Shown: positions 15,895 to 20,978 of the stretch, piece after piece | Position numbering within the stretch: position 1 is the first letter of the stretch | Layout of the letters: every line of letters starts with the position of its first letter | IMG/VR virus record: IMGVR_UViG_3300020471_000353 | Span: 1 to 21,718 of that record | Direction: 5' to 3' (one strand) | DNA length: 21,718 bases | From: a virus | Position numbers and translations under genes: made by a program | Notes under the pieces: generated by a model | Database searches by the model: none | What the model saw: the letters and a program-made list of their open reading frames with translations, nothing else | What the model was told of the DNA's origin: nothing

Positions 15895-16529
15895 CAGGAA
15901 AGATTAAACTCGTACATTCTGGTGGCAATGCAGTTTCATTAGCCGTACCAACATCTAACCCTTCTTCAAGTGAGGTTGAACTAAAGCTACCGCAATCCGA
16001 CGGGAGTGCTGATACTTTTTTAAAAACGGATGGCTCTGGAAATTTATCATTTGCTGCTGTTGGTGGAATTACAATGGCCGATCAATGGAGAATTACAAGC
16101 GACTTTAACGTAACTTCGTTTGCTTATATCACATCAAACTGGGAAAGGAATGATGATGATGGTTATGGCAAAATTGGTACAGGAATGTCTGAATCAAGTG
16201 GTGAATTTTCTTTCCCTTCAACTGGCGTATATTTAGTAAGAAGCGTAATTAGCTGGTATCCAAGTGGAGGTGGAGTTAATTATACTCGTATTGGCATACA
16301 TACAACAATTGACAATAGTAGTTATGCCGCTCGTGCTTATTCTTGGTCTGGTGTTGAAGATGCTAATCAGTATAATAATATGACGGCAGAAATTCTTTTT
16401 GATGTGACAGATGTCTCAACACATAAAGTAAAATTTCAAACTGGAGGTTCTAATACTAGACCTAATGTAAGAGGTAGTACTGATGCTAATTACTCATATG
16501 CAACTTTTATTAGATTAGGAGATACATAA
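15891..16529 (+). CDS. Short tail-fibre-like protein, adaptor type B, copy 2, with C1q-like body
   Basis: This is a 212-residue protein. Residues 1-40 repeat the type B adaptor ('IKLVHSGGNAVSLAVPTSNP', 'SSSEVELKLPQSDGSA'). A linker 'TFLKTDGSGNLSFAAVGG' replaces the GGKxLQ junction. The remaining ~150 residues are a different beta domain: 'DQWRITSDFNVTSFAYITSN', 'GYGKIGTGMSESSGEFSFPS', 'TGVYLVRSVISWYPSGGG', ending 'ANYSYATFIRLGDT'. The 'G.FsFPsTGvYLV' core resembles C1q/TNF-like jelly-roll domains used as fibre heads. This copy lacks the terminal MEVA peptide, and the next gene starts 1 nt after its stop without a GAGGTGG signal. The adaptor appears to have been joined to an unrelated head domain. 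Confidence 0.75.
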   Translation: MTGKIKLVHSGGNAVSLAVPTSNPSSSEVELKLPQSDGSADTFLKTDGSGNLSFAAVGGITMADQWRITSDFNVTSFAYITSNWERNDDDGYGKIGTGMSESSGEFSFPSTGVYLVRSVISWYPSGGGVNYTRIGIHTTIDNSSYAARAYSWSGVEDANQYNNMTAEILFDVTDVSTHKVKFQTGGSNTRPNVRGSTDANYSYATFIRLGDT

Positions 16530-16530
16530 A

Positions 16531-16860
16531 ATGGATTTGAAAGGCAGAGCAGACCACATTGAAGATTTTTTAGTTTCATATAGAGGTGGACAATGGTTTG
16601 GTTGGAGTGATTCAAAAAACAAAAATTATGCAAACTTAATAGTGCATGATGGTGGTTCAAAACCTACAGAAAAAGAATGTACAGACGGACTTGCTACATT
16701 ACAAGCTGCTTGGGATTCAGAAAATGATTCATATAAGTCACAACGTAAAGCAGAGTACCCAAGTATTGAAGATCAGCTTGATTCGATCTATCATAATGGT
16801 ATAGATGGCTGGAAAACCACTATCAAAGCTATCAAAGACAAGTACCCTAAACCTAGTTAA
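16531..16860 (+). CDS. Small tail-fibre-associated protein, DQLD family, copy 1
   Basis: This 109-residue protein begins after a 1-nt gap. The N-terminal part ('GGQWFGWSDSKNKNYANLIV', 'GSKPTEKECTDGLATLQAAW') and the C-terminal part ('YPSIEDQLDSIYHNGIDGW', 'IKAIKDKYPKP') match a small phage family often found next to tail fibres, reminiscent of Bacillus XkdW-type proteins. The role is not established; a fibre assembly or attachment function is often assumed. The next gene shares the 'DQLD....W...IKA.KD..PKP' C-terminus with a different N-terminus, so the two are paralogues joined to different fronts. Confidence 0.7.
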   Translation: MDLKGRADHIEDFLVSYRGGQWFGWSDSKNKNYANLIVHDGGSKPTEKECTDGLATLQAAWDSENDSYKSQRKAEYPSIEDQLDSIYHNGIDGWKTTIKAIKDKYPKPS

Positions 16861-16862
16861 TT

Positions 16863-17195
16863 ATGGCGTTAGACCACGAAGCTATTTATGAAGCTTACAA
16901 AACGGCAACAAAACCTGTTGTTTCTATAGACGATACTGCTGGAGCGTTTGCTGCTGACGGATCAAAAGTAACACTCAGCGATACAAAGATAGCTGCTGCA
17001 AGAAAGGCATTAGACGATGCTGCTGCTCTTATAAAATATAAGACCGACAGAACAACTGATGGTTCTACTGTCTATGCTTCTTTAGGAGATCAGTTAGATA
17101 TGTTGTATAAGGATATGGTTGCTGGCAAATTAGATACAACAGGAACCTGGGCTACACATATTAAGGCAGTTAAAGACGCTAATCCCAAGCCATGA
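16863..17195 (+). CDS. Small tail-fibre-associated protein, DQLD family, copy 2
   Basis: This 110-residue protein starts 2 nt after its paralogue. The N-terminal region is 'MALDHEAIYEAYKTATKPVV', 'SIDDTAGAFAADGSKVTLSD'. The helical middle is Ala/Lys-rich. The C-terminus 'YASLGDQLDMLYKDMVAGK', 'WATHIKAVKDANPKP' is shared with the preceding protein. I know this style from marine cyanophage fibre regions but no proven function. The stop overlaps the next ATG (ATGA) without a Shine-Dalgarno, so the type C copy 2 gene relies on coupling here. Together the two DQLD genes look inserted between adaptor types B and C of the second block. Confidence 0.7.
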   Translation: MALDHEAIYEAYKTATKPVVSIDDTAGAFAADGSKVTLSDTKIAAARKALDDAAALIKYKTDRTTDGSTVYASLGDQLDMLYKDMVAGKLDTTGTWATHIKAVKDANPKP

Positions 17196-17830
17196 CCAGT
17201 AGGTTAATTGTTAATAGTATTAGGCACACTGGAGCGTCTAGTGATGCTATTTCACTAGATAGTTCTGGTAATGTTACTTGCAATGGAACAGCTACAGGTT
17301 TTGGTGGTGGTAAACTTCTTCAAGTAAAGCAATCAGTTAAAACTGATACTGCAAGTTGGACAGGTACTTCATTTGTAAACATTGCTGGAACGGATGAAAC
17401 TGGTGCTGGATCTATTTGGGAAGTAAACATAACACCAACAGCAGCTAATAGTAAAATTTTGGTTGAATTTAGTGCAGCAATGGGTTCTAATCTTGGAGTT
17501 ATGATGGCAGTAAGATTAGTTAGAGAAATACAAGATGCAAACCCTGCATATCCTTTTTTAGGGGATGCAAGTGGTAGTTCCCCAAGAGTTTCAAGACAAG
17601 TTCGTGATGACCAAACAGCAATGAAAGTTCATGCTATACATCAAGCACATTTTAGTTATCTTGACTCTCCTAGTTATACTTTAGGAAACAAAATCACATA
17701 TCACTTAGAAGGTATGGGTTATAGTGGAAGTGAAACAGTTTATATTAATAGATCAGGAAGTCAGCAAACAGAAGCCACATATGATGGATTACAAGCCTCA
17801 ACAATAACAGCAATAGAGGTGGCAGCATGA
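17192..17830 (+). CDS. Short tail-fibre-like protein, adaptor type C, copy 2
   Basis: This is a 212-residue protein. Residues 1-38 repeat the type C adaptor ('MTSRLIVNSIRHTGASSDAI', 'SLDSSGNVTCNGTATGFG'). The junction 'GGKLLQVKQSVKTDT' starts at residue 40. The body keeps all family marks: 'EVNITPTAANSKILVEFSAA', 'MAVRLVREIQDANPAYPFLG', 'FSYLDSPSYTLGNKITYHLE', 'INRSGSQQTEAT', ending 'ASTITAIEVAA'. GAGGTGG (17816-17822) in its last codons is 4 nt before the overlapping start of the next gene. It is the longest member of the GGKxLQ body family here and the closest relative of the gene at 14424. Confidence 0.75.
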   Translation: MTSRLIVNSIRHTGASSDAISLDSSGNVTCNGTATGFGGGKLLQVKQSVKTDTASWTGTSFVNIAGTDETGAGSIWEVNITPTAANSKILVEFSAAMGSNLGVMMAVRLVREIQDANPAYPFLGDASGSSPRVSRQVRDDQTAMKVHAIHQAHFSYLDSPSYTLGNKITYHLEGMGYSGSETVYINRSGSQQTEATYDGLQASTITAIEVAA

Positions 17831-18048
17831 CCAATCCATTAGATGATCTTCTAAAAAGATACGAACAGGAGCTTATTGCTATTCAAAATCGTAAAGCACA
17901 AGCAAAAAGGTCTTATGAATTAGAGTGTCAAAACGAACATAGGTATCAAGGTGCAATTATTGGTGTAAAAGATGCACAGGCACAATTATTATCTACAAAA
18001 GCTCAAGAAGAACAGTTAAAACCTTCTGACGCACAAAAATCTAGTTAG
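17827..18048 (+). CDS. Small coiled-coil protein, unknown
   Basis: This 73-residue, mostly helical protein ('LLKRYEQELIAIQNRKAQAK', 'LECQNEHRYQGAIIGVKDAQ') starts by ATGA overlap with the type C copy 2 gene and uses its GAGGTGG as ribosome site. It is charged with a single Cys (in 'LECQNEH'). It has no signal peptide or membrane segment, so it is not a normal spanin. Small helical proteins with 'HRYQGAIxGVxDA' occur in phage late regions; I do not recognise a function. Being coupled to the fibre array, it may help fibre folding or attachment. Confidence 0.6.
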   Translation: MTNPLDDLLKRYEQELIAIQNRKAQAKRSYELECQNEHRYQGAIIGVKDAQAQLLSTKAQEEQLKPSDAQKSS

Positions 18049-18074
18049 GCTTTTCTTGCACTTGTCTAGTCATT

Positions 18075-18392
18075 ATGCCCATAGTGACGTATAAAGGAGA
18101 GAGAGCTACAATAAGCAGTAACACAAGCACACTTGTAAAAGATAGTGCTTTTAATATTGCAAACTTAATCATGTTTCAAAAAATAGCAAATACTTTAAGT
18201 ATTATTTCTTTTCTTATGGTAGCTTCCATGAGTGGTGGAGCATATCTAGGCTACAAATATGTAACATCTGAAAATTTTAAGTCTCAAGTTATGAATGAAA
18301 TCCTTGGAAATATACAGGGTTCTATGCCTAAAGTTTTAGACAATGTAATGCCTCAACAAACAGGTCCATCTATACCTATACCGAAAAAATGA
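18075..18392 (+). CDS. Single-pass membrane protein, unknown (holin candidate)
   Basis: This is a 105-residue protein. Residues ~30-60 ('NLIMFQKIANTLSIISFLMV', 'ASMSGGAYLGYKYVTSENF') form one clear membrane segment with small residues, flanked by a polar N-terminus and a C-terminus 'SQVMNEILGNIQGSMPKVLD' ending 'IPIPKK'. The protein follows the fibre array after a 26-nt gap and overlaps the zinc-ribbon gene (ATGA). One membrane helix, small size and late position would fit a class III holin-like protein. However, no endolysin is next to it, and similar proteins in cyanophages are uncharacterised as far as I recall. I therefore mark holin as a guess only. Confidence 0.6.
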   Translation: MPIVTYKGERATISSNTSTLVKDSAFNIANLIMFQKIANTLSIISFLMVASMSGGAYLGYKYVTSENFKSQVMNEILGNIQGSMPKVLDNVMPQQTGPSIPIPKK

Positions 18393-18556
18393 ATTGTTGG
18401 CACTGTAAAACTGAACTAATCTGGGGTGGAGATGCTGATATTGAAGAAGATTTCCAACCCGTACTATATCAAGAGTATTCAATGGTTACGAATCTTAGCT
18501 GTCCTAAATGCGACTCATATGTAGAAGTCTACCGAAGAAGAGATGCCTACGATTGA
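18389..18556 (+). CDS. 55-residue zinc-ribbon protein
   Basis: This short gene starts at ATG 18389 in ATGA overlap with the upstream stop and ends at TGA 18554-18556. The protein starts 'MNCWHCKTELIWGGDADIEE' and continues to 'YSMVTNLSCPKCDSYVEVYR'. Two pairs of cysteines (C3-x2-C6 and C38-x2-C41) form a classic four-Cys zinc ribbon. Small proteins of this CWHC...NLSCPKC type are frequent in marine cyanophage genomes, mostly unannotated or hypothetical, and their target is unknown. The gene also overlaps the next start by 14 nt, so it is embedded in a tight operon. The Cys spacing and the double overlap make it a real gene despite its size. Confidence 0.85.
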   Translation: MNCWHCKTELIWGGDADIEEDFQPVLYQEYSMVTNLSCPKCDSYVEVYRRRDAYD

Positions 18557-19184
18557 CATACCTCGTTTTCAGATAAACAAGATTCAAATACACGAAATAC
18601 CAATATGGAACTTTAATAATCCAGTAGTAAATCATATAAATAAACCTGTTGTAGATATTCCAGGTTGTGTAAGAGTTCACAGAAATAATTTAACTAGCCT
18701 TATTGACAACCCTAAAGATGAATATGGAACATATACAGAGTGTGGTAACTTCAGTATTCCTAGCTTTGAACCTCTGGAGTATAACCCCAACGAATTTAAA
18801 TACACGCAAGCCGAAACCCCCAATCAGACAGAAGAGTTTGTACCAGAAACAGTAGAACCACCGAAATATGAACCAAAAAAGAAAGAAGATAAACCGCTTT
18901 TCGTTGAGTGCCCTGGGCCTAATGACCAGAGAGTAGGCCAATATGCTTCAGAGTTTAAACTGGAACGTGTGTCTGGGCATAAAAGAAGCGAAGATGGTAG
19001 TAAATGTATAACGCTTTATGAAGACGTTAAATTCATCGAGCAATACATACCGAATCCTCCACAGCTTGTTAGTACTGCTGTTATTGCTACTGTTGCTGCC
19101 TCTACTCCATTACTGCTTAATATTGTCAAACCTTTAATAAAAAACCTGTTTAAAAAATTAACTAAGAAAAAGGAAGAGAAGTAA
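18543..19184 (+). CDS. Pro-rich membrane-anchored protein, unknown
   Basis: This 213-residue protein starts inside the zinc-ribbon gene. Residues 1-40 are Ile/Asn-rich ('IDIPRFQINKIQIHEIPIW'). Residues 75-120 are Pro/Glu/Lys-rich ('VEPPKYEPKKKEDKP'). Residues ~120-170 form a compact part 'VECPGPNDQRVGQYASEFKL', 'GSKCITLYEDVKFIEQYIP'. Cysteines are C42, C67, C123 and C155, an even number that could make two disulfides. A membrane helix at ~174-198 ('LVSTAVIATVAASTPLLLNI') is followed by a very basic tail ('KKLTKKKEEK'), which predicts a C-terminal anchor with the basic end in the cytoplasm. I recognise the style from cyanophage genomes but no function. It may be membrane- or virion-associated. 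Confidence 0.65.
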   Translation: MPTIDIPRFQINKIQIHEIPIWNFNNPVVNHINKPVVDIPGCVRVHRNNLTSLIDNPKDEYGTYTECGNFSIPSFEPLEYNPNEFKYTQAETPNQTEEFVPETVEPPKYEPKKKEDKPLFVECPGPNDQRVGQYASEFKLERVSGHKRSEDGSKCITLYEDVKFIEQYIPNPPQLVSTAVIATVAASTPLLLNIVKPLIKNLFKKLTKKKEEK

Positions 19185-19193
19185 CATTGTTAC
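19181..19193. promoter_or_regulatory. Perfect 13-bp palindrome GTAACATTGTTAC
   Basis: The dyad GTAAC-ATT-GTTAC covers the stop of the Pro-rich protein gene and lies just before the putative promoter of the next unit. It could be an operator. It resembles the cyanobacterial NtcA site GTA-N8-TAC but has N7, so NtcA is not claimed. Confidence 0.4.
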
Positions 19194-19196
19194 GGA

Positions 19197-19223
19197 TTGA
19201 AAACATACTGAGAGTTATATACT
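19197..19223 (+). promoter_or_regulatory. Possible sigma70-type promoter
   Basis: TTGAAA (19197-19202) and TATACT (19218-19223) are separated by 15 nt, shorter than ideal. A second -10-like TATAGT at 19232-19237 exists. This is the only gap over 75 nt on the + strand between long operons, and it precedes genes of a different nature from the tail block, so a promoter is expected here. In such AT-rich DNA, matches of this quality arise often by chance. Confidence 0.35.
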
Positions 19224-19264
19224 TTTCATGTTATAGTAAATAGGCAATAAACAATTTCATTTTT

Positions 19265-19573
19265 ATGAAACATAAATACGAACAAAGAACCGAACACACT
19301 CTTGAAAAAGATGACAGATTCTATTTTTACTTTGACCAATTTGATAAAGAGATCAGTCTCAATTTTCATTCTGCTAGAAATGATGTAACAGAGTATTCAA
19401 TGTCTCTTGATAAATTTATAAAATCATTACAAATATCTATTTCAGATTTCGATAAAAATGAATTAGAAGTAATGAAAACACTTGCTGCTGTTCTATTTAC
19501 AAAAATAAGAGAAATAGAAAAAGCTGAAGCTGAAGCAGAACTTGAAGAAACTAAAGAAAAAGTCACTATCTAA
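19265..19573 (+). CDS. Small acidic helical protein, unknown
   Basis: This 102-residue protein follows an 80-nt intergenic gap and has no clear Shine-Dalgarno. The N-terminus is polar ('MKHKYEQRTEHTLEKDDRFY'), with a beta-type region ('FYFYFDQFDKEISLNF') and then 'YSMSLDKFIKSLQISISDFD'. The C-terminus is a highly charged Glu/Lys/Ala helix ('IEKAEAEAELEETKEKVTI'). No family recognised. It begins a + strand unit with the ParB-like and RHH genes, 2 nt upstream of the former, and is likely co-transcribed with them. This suggests a DNA-metabolism or regulatory role instead of a virion role, but nothing in the protein itself shows a function. Confidence 0.6.
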   Translation: MKHKYEQRTEHTLEKDDRFYFYFDQFDKEISLNFHSARNDVTEYSMSLDKFIKSLQISISDFDKNELEVMKTLAAVLFTKIREIEKAEAEAELEETKEKVTI

Positions 19574-19575
19574 TT

Positions 19576-20544
19576 ATGAAAACAAATTTACTTGTTAATA
19601 ATTTGGTTAAAATCGAAAGAAACCAAGATTATTCAAATGTCAAAATTAGTATTGAAACTATAGACAAAAGAAAAGCCTTAGAATATTTAGACAAAAACTT
19701 TAAATTCAATCGGACTATTACAAGGCGATCTATAGAAAACTATGCTAATCAAATGAGAAATGGCGATTGGGTTTTGTCGTGGGATGCTATAGCTTTTAAC
19801 ACAAAAGGCGAACTTATTAATGGTCAACATCGTTTAAGTGGTCTTATAGAAGCTAATACAAGTTGTGAGTTTTTTGTTATCAGAGACTTGCCTCATAAAA
19901 CGGCACAATATTCTGATAATGGCAGAAAACGAACTCAATCAGAACGTATCACTATTGCTGGCACTCCTATGCACTCGAAATCTTGTAGTGCTATAAAAAA
20001 TGCTTTTACAGATTTTAAAGGTAAAGGATTAGGTCAAGCCTTGTATGCACATACACGATTTGATACTGATATTGCAAAAATTTATAAAAGACATAGTAAG
20101 TTTTTTGAGCGTTTAGAAGATAAAGGCTATGTCAAAAACAAACAAGCTACTGTTTTTCTAATATCAGCAGCTTTTAAAATTTTCTTAGAGCTTACAACTC
20201 CAGAACATAATCATAGTTGGGATGATGCTTTTAATAGAGCTACATTTTTCATGCAACTTGTTTATCATGGTTATTCAGATGAATATATGATAGATAATGA
20301 GACTGATTTATCTCCATTAAAGTTAAAAGAATTTTTAGAAATGCGAAAATCTAGGAATTTAAGTACAGCAGATATGAAAACTTTTAAAGCCTATATAATT
20401 ACAGCACATCAATTTATGTTGTATAAAGTAAATAAAGTTTTAAGAGTTGAAAGACAACATACTATTGACCCATTTCCATCTGTAGATACTTACAAAGCTA
20501 CAAATAATCTTTGTGAGTCTTATAAAACTGAAATGGCTTTATAA
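19576..20544 (+). CDS. ParB-like nuclease-fold protein (GQHRL type)
   Basis: This is a 322-residue protein. Residues ~25-130 show the ParB/Srx-superfamily pattern as seen in many phage and mobile-element proteins: 'FKFNRTITRRSIENYANQMR', 'NGDWVLSWDAIAFNTKGELI', 'NGQHRLSGLIEANTSCEFFV' with the hallmark N-G-Q-H-R-L at about 82-87, then 'DNGRKRTQSERITIAG'. The remaining ~190 residues are helical and include 'LEMRKSRNLSTADMKTFKAY'. GQHRL is the phosphate- or nucleotide-binding loop of this superfamily. Members may bind DNA, cut nucleic acids, or hydrolyse nucleotides, so an exact activity cannot be read here. There is no ParA partner in the window and no parS-like repeat, so plasmid partitioning is not supported. 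It begins 2 nt after its upstream neighbour. Confidence 0.75.
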   Translation: MKTNLLVNNLVKIERNQDYSNVKISIETIDKRKALEYLDKNFKFNRTITRRSIENYANQMRNGDWVLSWDAIAFNTKGELINGQHRLSGLIEANTSCEFFVIRDLPHKTAQYSDNGRKRTQSERITIAGTPMHSKSCSAIKNAFTDFKGKGLGQALYAHTRFDTDIAKIYKRHSKFFERLEDKGYVKNKQATVFLISAAFKIFLELTTPEHNHSWDDAFNRATFFMQLVYHGYSDEYMIDNETDLSPLKLKEFLEMRKSRNLSTADMKTFKAYIITAHQFMLYKVNKVLRVERQHTIDPFPSVDTYKATNNLCESYKTEMAL

Positions 20545-20545
20545 T

Positions 20546-20567
20546 CTAATTAACAACTAATTAACAA
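20546..20567 (+). repeat. Perfect tandem repeat, 2 x 11 bp, before the RHH gene
   Basis: CTAATTAACAA occurs twice in a row (20546-20556 and 20557-20567), and the last base is the A of the RHH gene's ATG. It fills the whole 22-nt gap, where a ribosome site would be expected. An 11-bp repeat step is close to one DNA turn and would fit adjacent RHH dimers binding their own operator. Confidence 0.6.
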
Positions 20568-20830
20568 TGAATGAAAATCTACAGCGATTATCAATTCAAA
20601 TAACAAAACATCAGTATAACTTGTTGAAATATCATCAAAAACCAGGTGTTTCAATATCTCTTCTTGTTAGACAAGCTCTTGATAAACATTTTGCTGAAGC
20701 CGACCAGATTCTTGGAGAACAGGCTATTGAAGATGCTAAATATGAAGAGTATGAAAAATATATGCTTGCTAAAGAAAAAGCAGGTATAAAAGAAGAACCA
20801 GTAATGGCTGATGCAAGTTGTCTTTTCTGA
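20567..20830 (+). CDS. Ribbon-helix-helix (CopG/MetJ-type) small protein
   Basis: This is an 87-residue protein. Residues 7-43 ('RLSIQITKHQYNLLKYHQKP', 'GVSISLLVRQALDKHFA') have the RHH layout: one short polar strand (RLSIQIT), a helix (KHQYNLLKYH), a turn (KPGVS), and a second helix (ISLLVRQALDKHF). The C-terminal half is acidic and helical ('EDAKYEEYEKYMLAKEKAG') and could bind a partner or oligomerise. RHH proteins are dimeric DNA binders, often autoregulators or antitoxins. No obvious toxin gene follows or precedes, so a regulator is more likely. A perfect 2 x 11-bp repeat lies right at its start, and a strong terminator follows. Confidence 0.75.
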   Translation: MNENLQRLSIQITKHQYNLLKYHQKPGVSISLLVRQALDKHFAEADQILGEQAIEDAKYEEYEKYMLAKEKAGIKEEPVMADASCLF

Positions 20831-20881
20831 TTTACTGCTATACTAAATGTGATTCATCCAAGAATCCCATTGCAACACAAG

Positions 20882-20923
20882 AAATAGGTAAGATGTTTGG
20901 AAGGGTCTTACCTATTTTTTTTT
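20882..20923 (+). terminator. Strong intrinsic terminator after the RHH gene
   Basis: The perfect stem AAATAGGTAAGA (20882-20893) / TCTTACCTATTT (20906-20917) has 12 bp with a 12-nt loop, and the 3' arm runs into nine T residues (20915-20923). This ends the 19265-20830 + strand unit. Confidence 0.9.
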
Positions 20924-20946
20924 GTTTTGTTGTAAAATAATAATCC

Positions 20947-20978
20947 GTAGATAAGTGTAATACCCGTGACTTATCTAC
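20947..20978 (-). terminator. Hairpin at the end of the - strand gene (probable terminator)
   Basis: The perfect 10-bp arms GTAGATAAGT (20947-20956) and ACTTATCTAC (20969-20978) enclose 12 nt. The stem overlaps the stop codon (20975-20977) of the - strand gene. On the - strand the hairpin is followed by an AT-rich tail (ATTATTATTTT) without a clean T run, so it may be a weak or non-canonical terminator, or an RNA 3'-end protector. Confidence 0.55.

Noticed and set aside
10234-17830. Diversity-generating retroelement targeting the fibre genes
   Set aside because: There is no reverse transcriptase gene and no template/variable repeat pair in the window; the repeats found are diverged paralogues.
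19181-19193. NtcA-binding site before the 19265 unit
   Set aside because: The accepted consensus is GTA-N8-TAC; here only seven bases separate GTA and TAC, so only a generic palindrome is reported.
19255-19270. TTTCAT-TTTT-ATGAAA hairpin over the start codon at 19265
   Set aside because: A 6-bp AT-rich stem is weak and common in such DNA; not enough for a regulatory claim.
20567-20830. RHH protein as an antitoxin of a toxin-antitoxin pair
   Set aside because: No toxin-like gene of the usual size and fold (RelE, HicA, PemK type) is adjacent; the upstream partner is a 322-aa ParB-fold protein.
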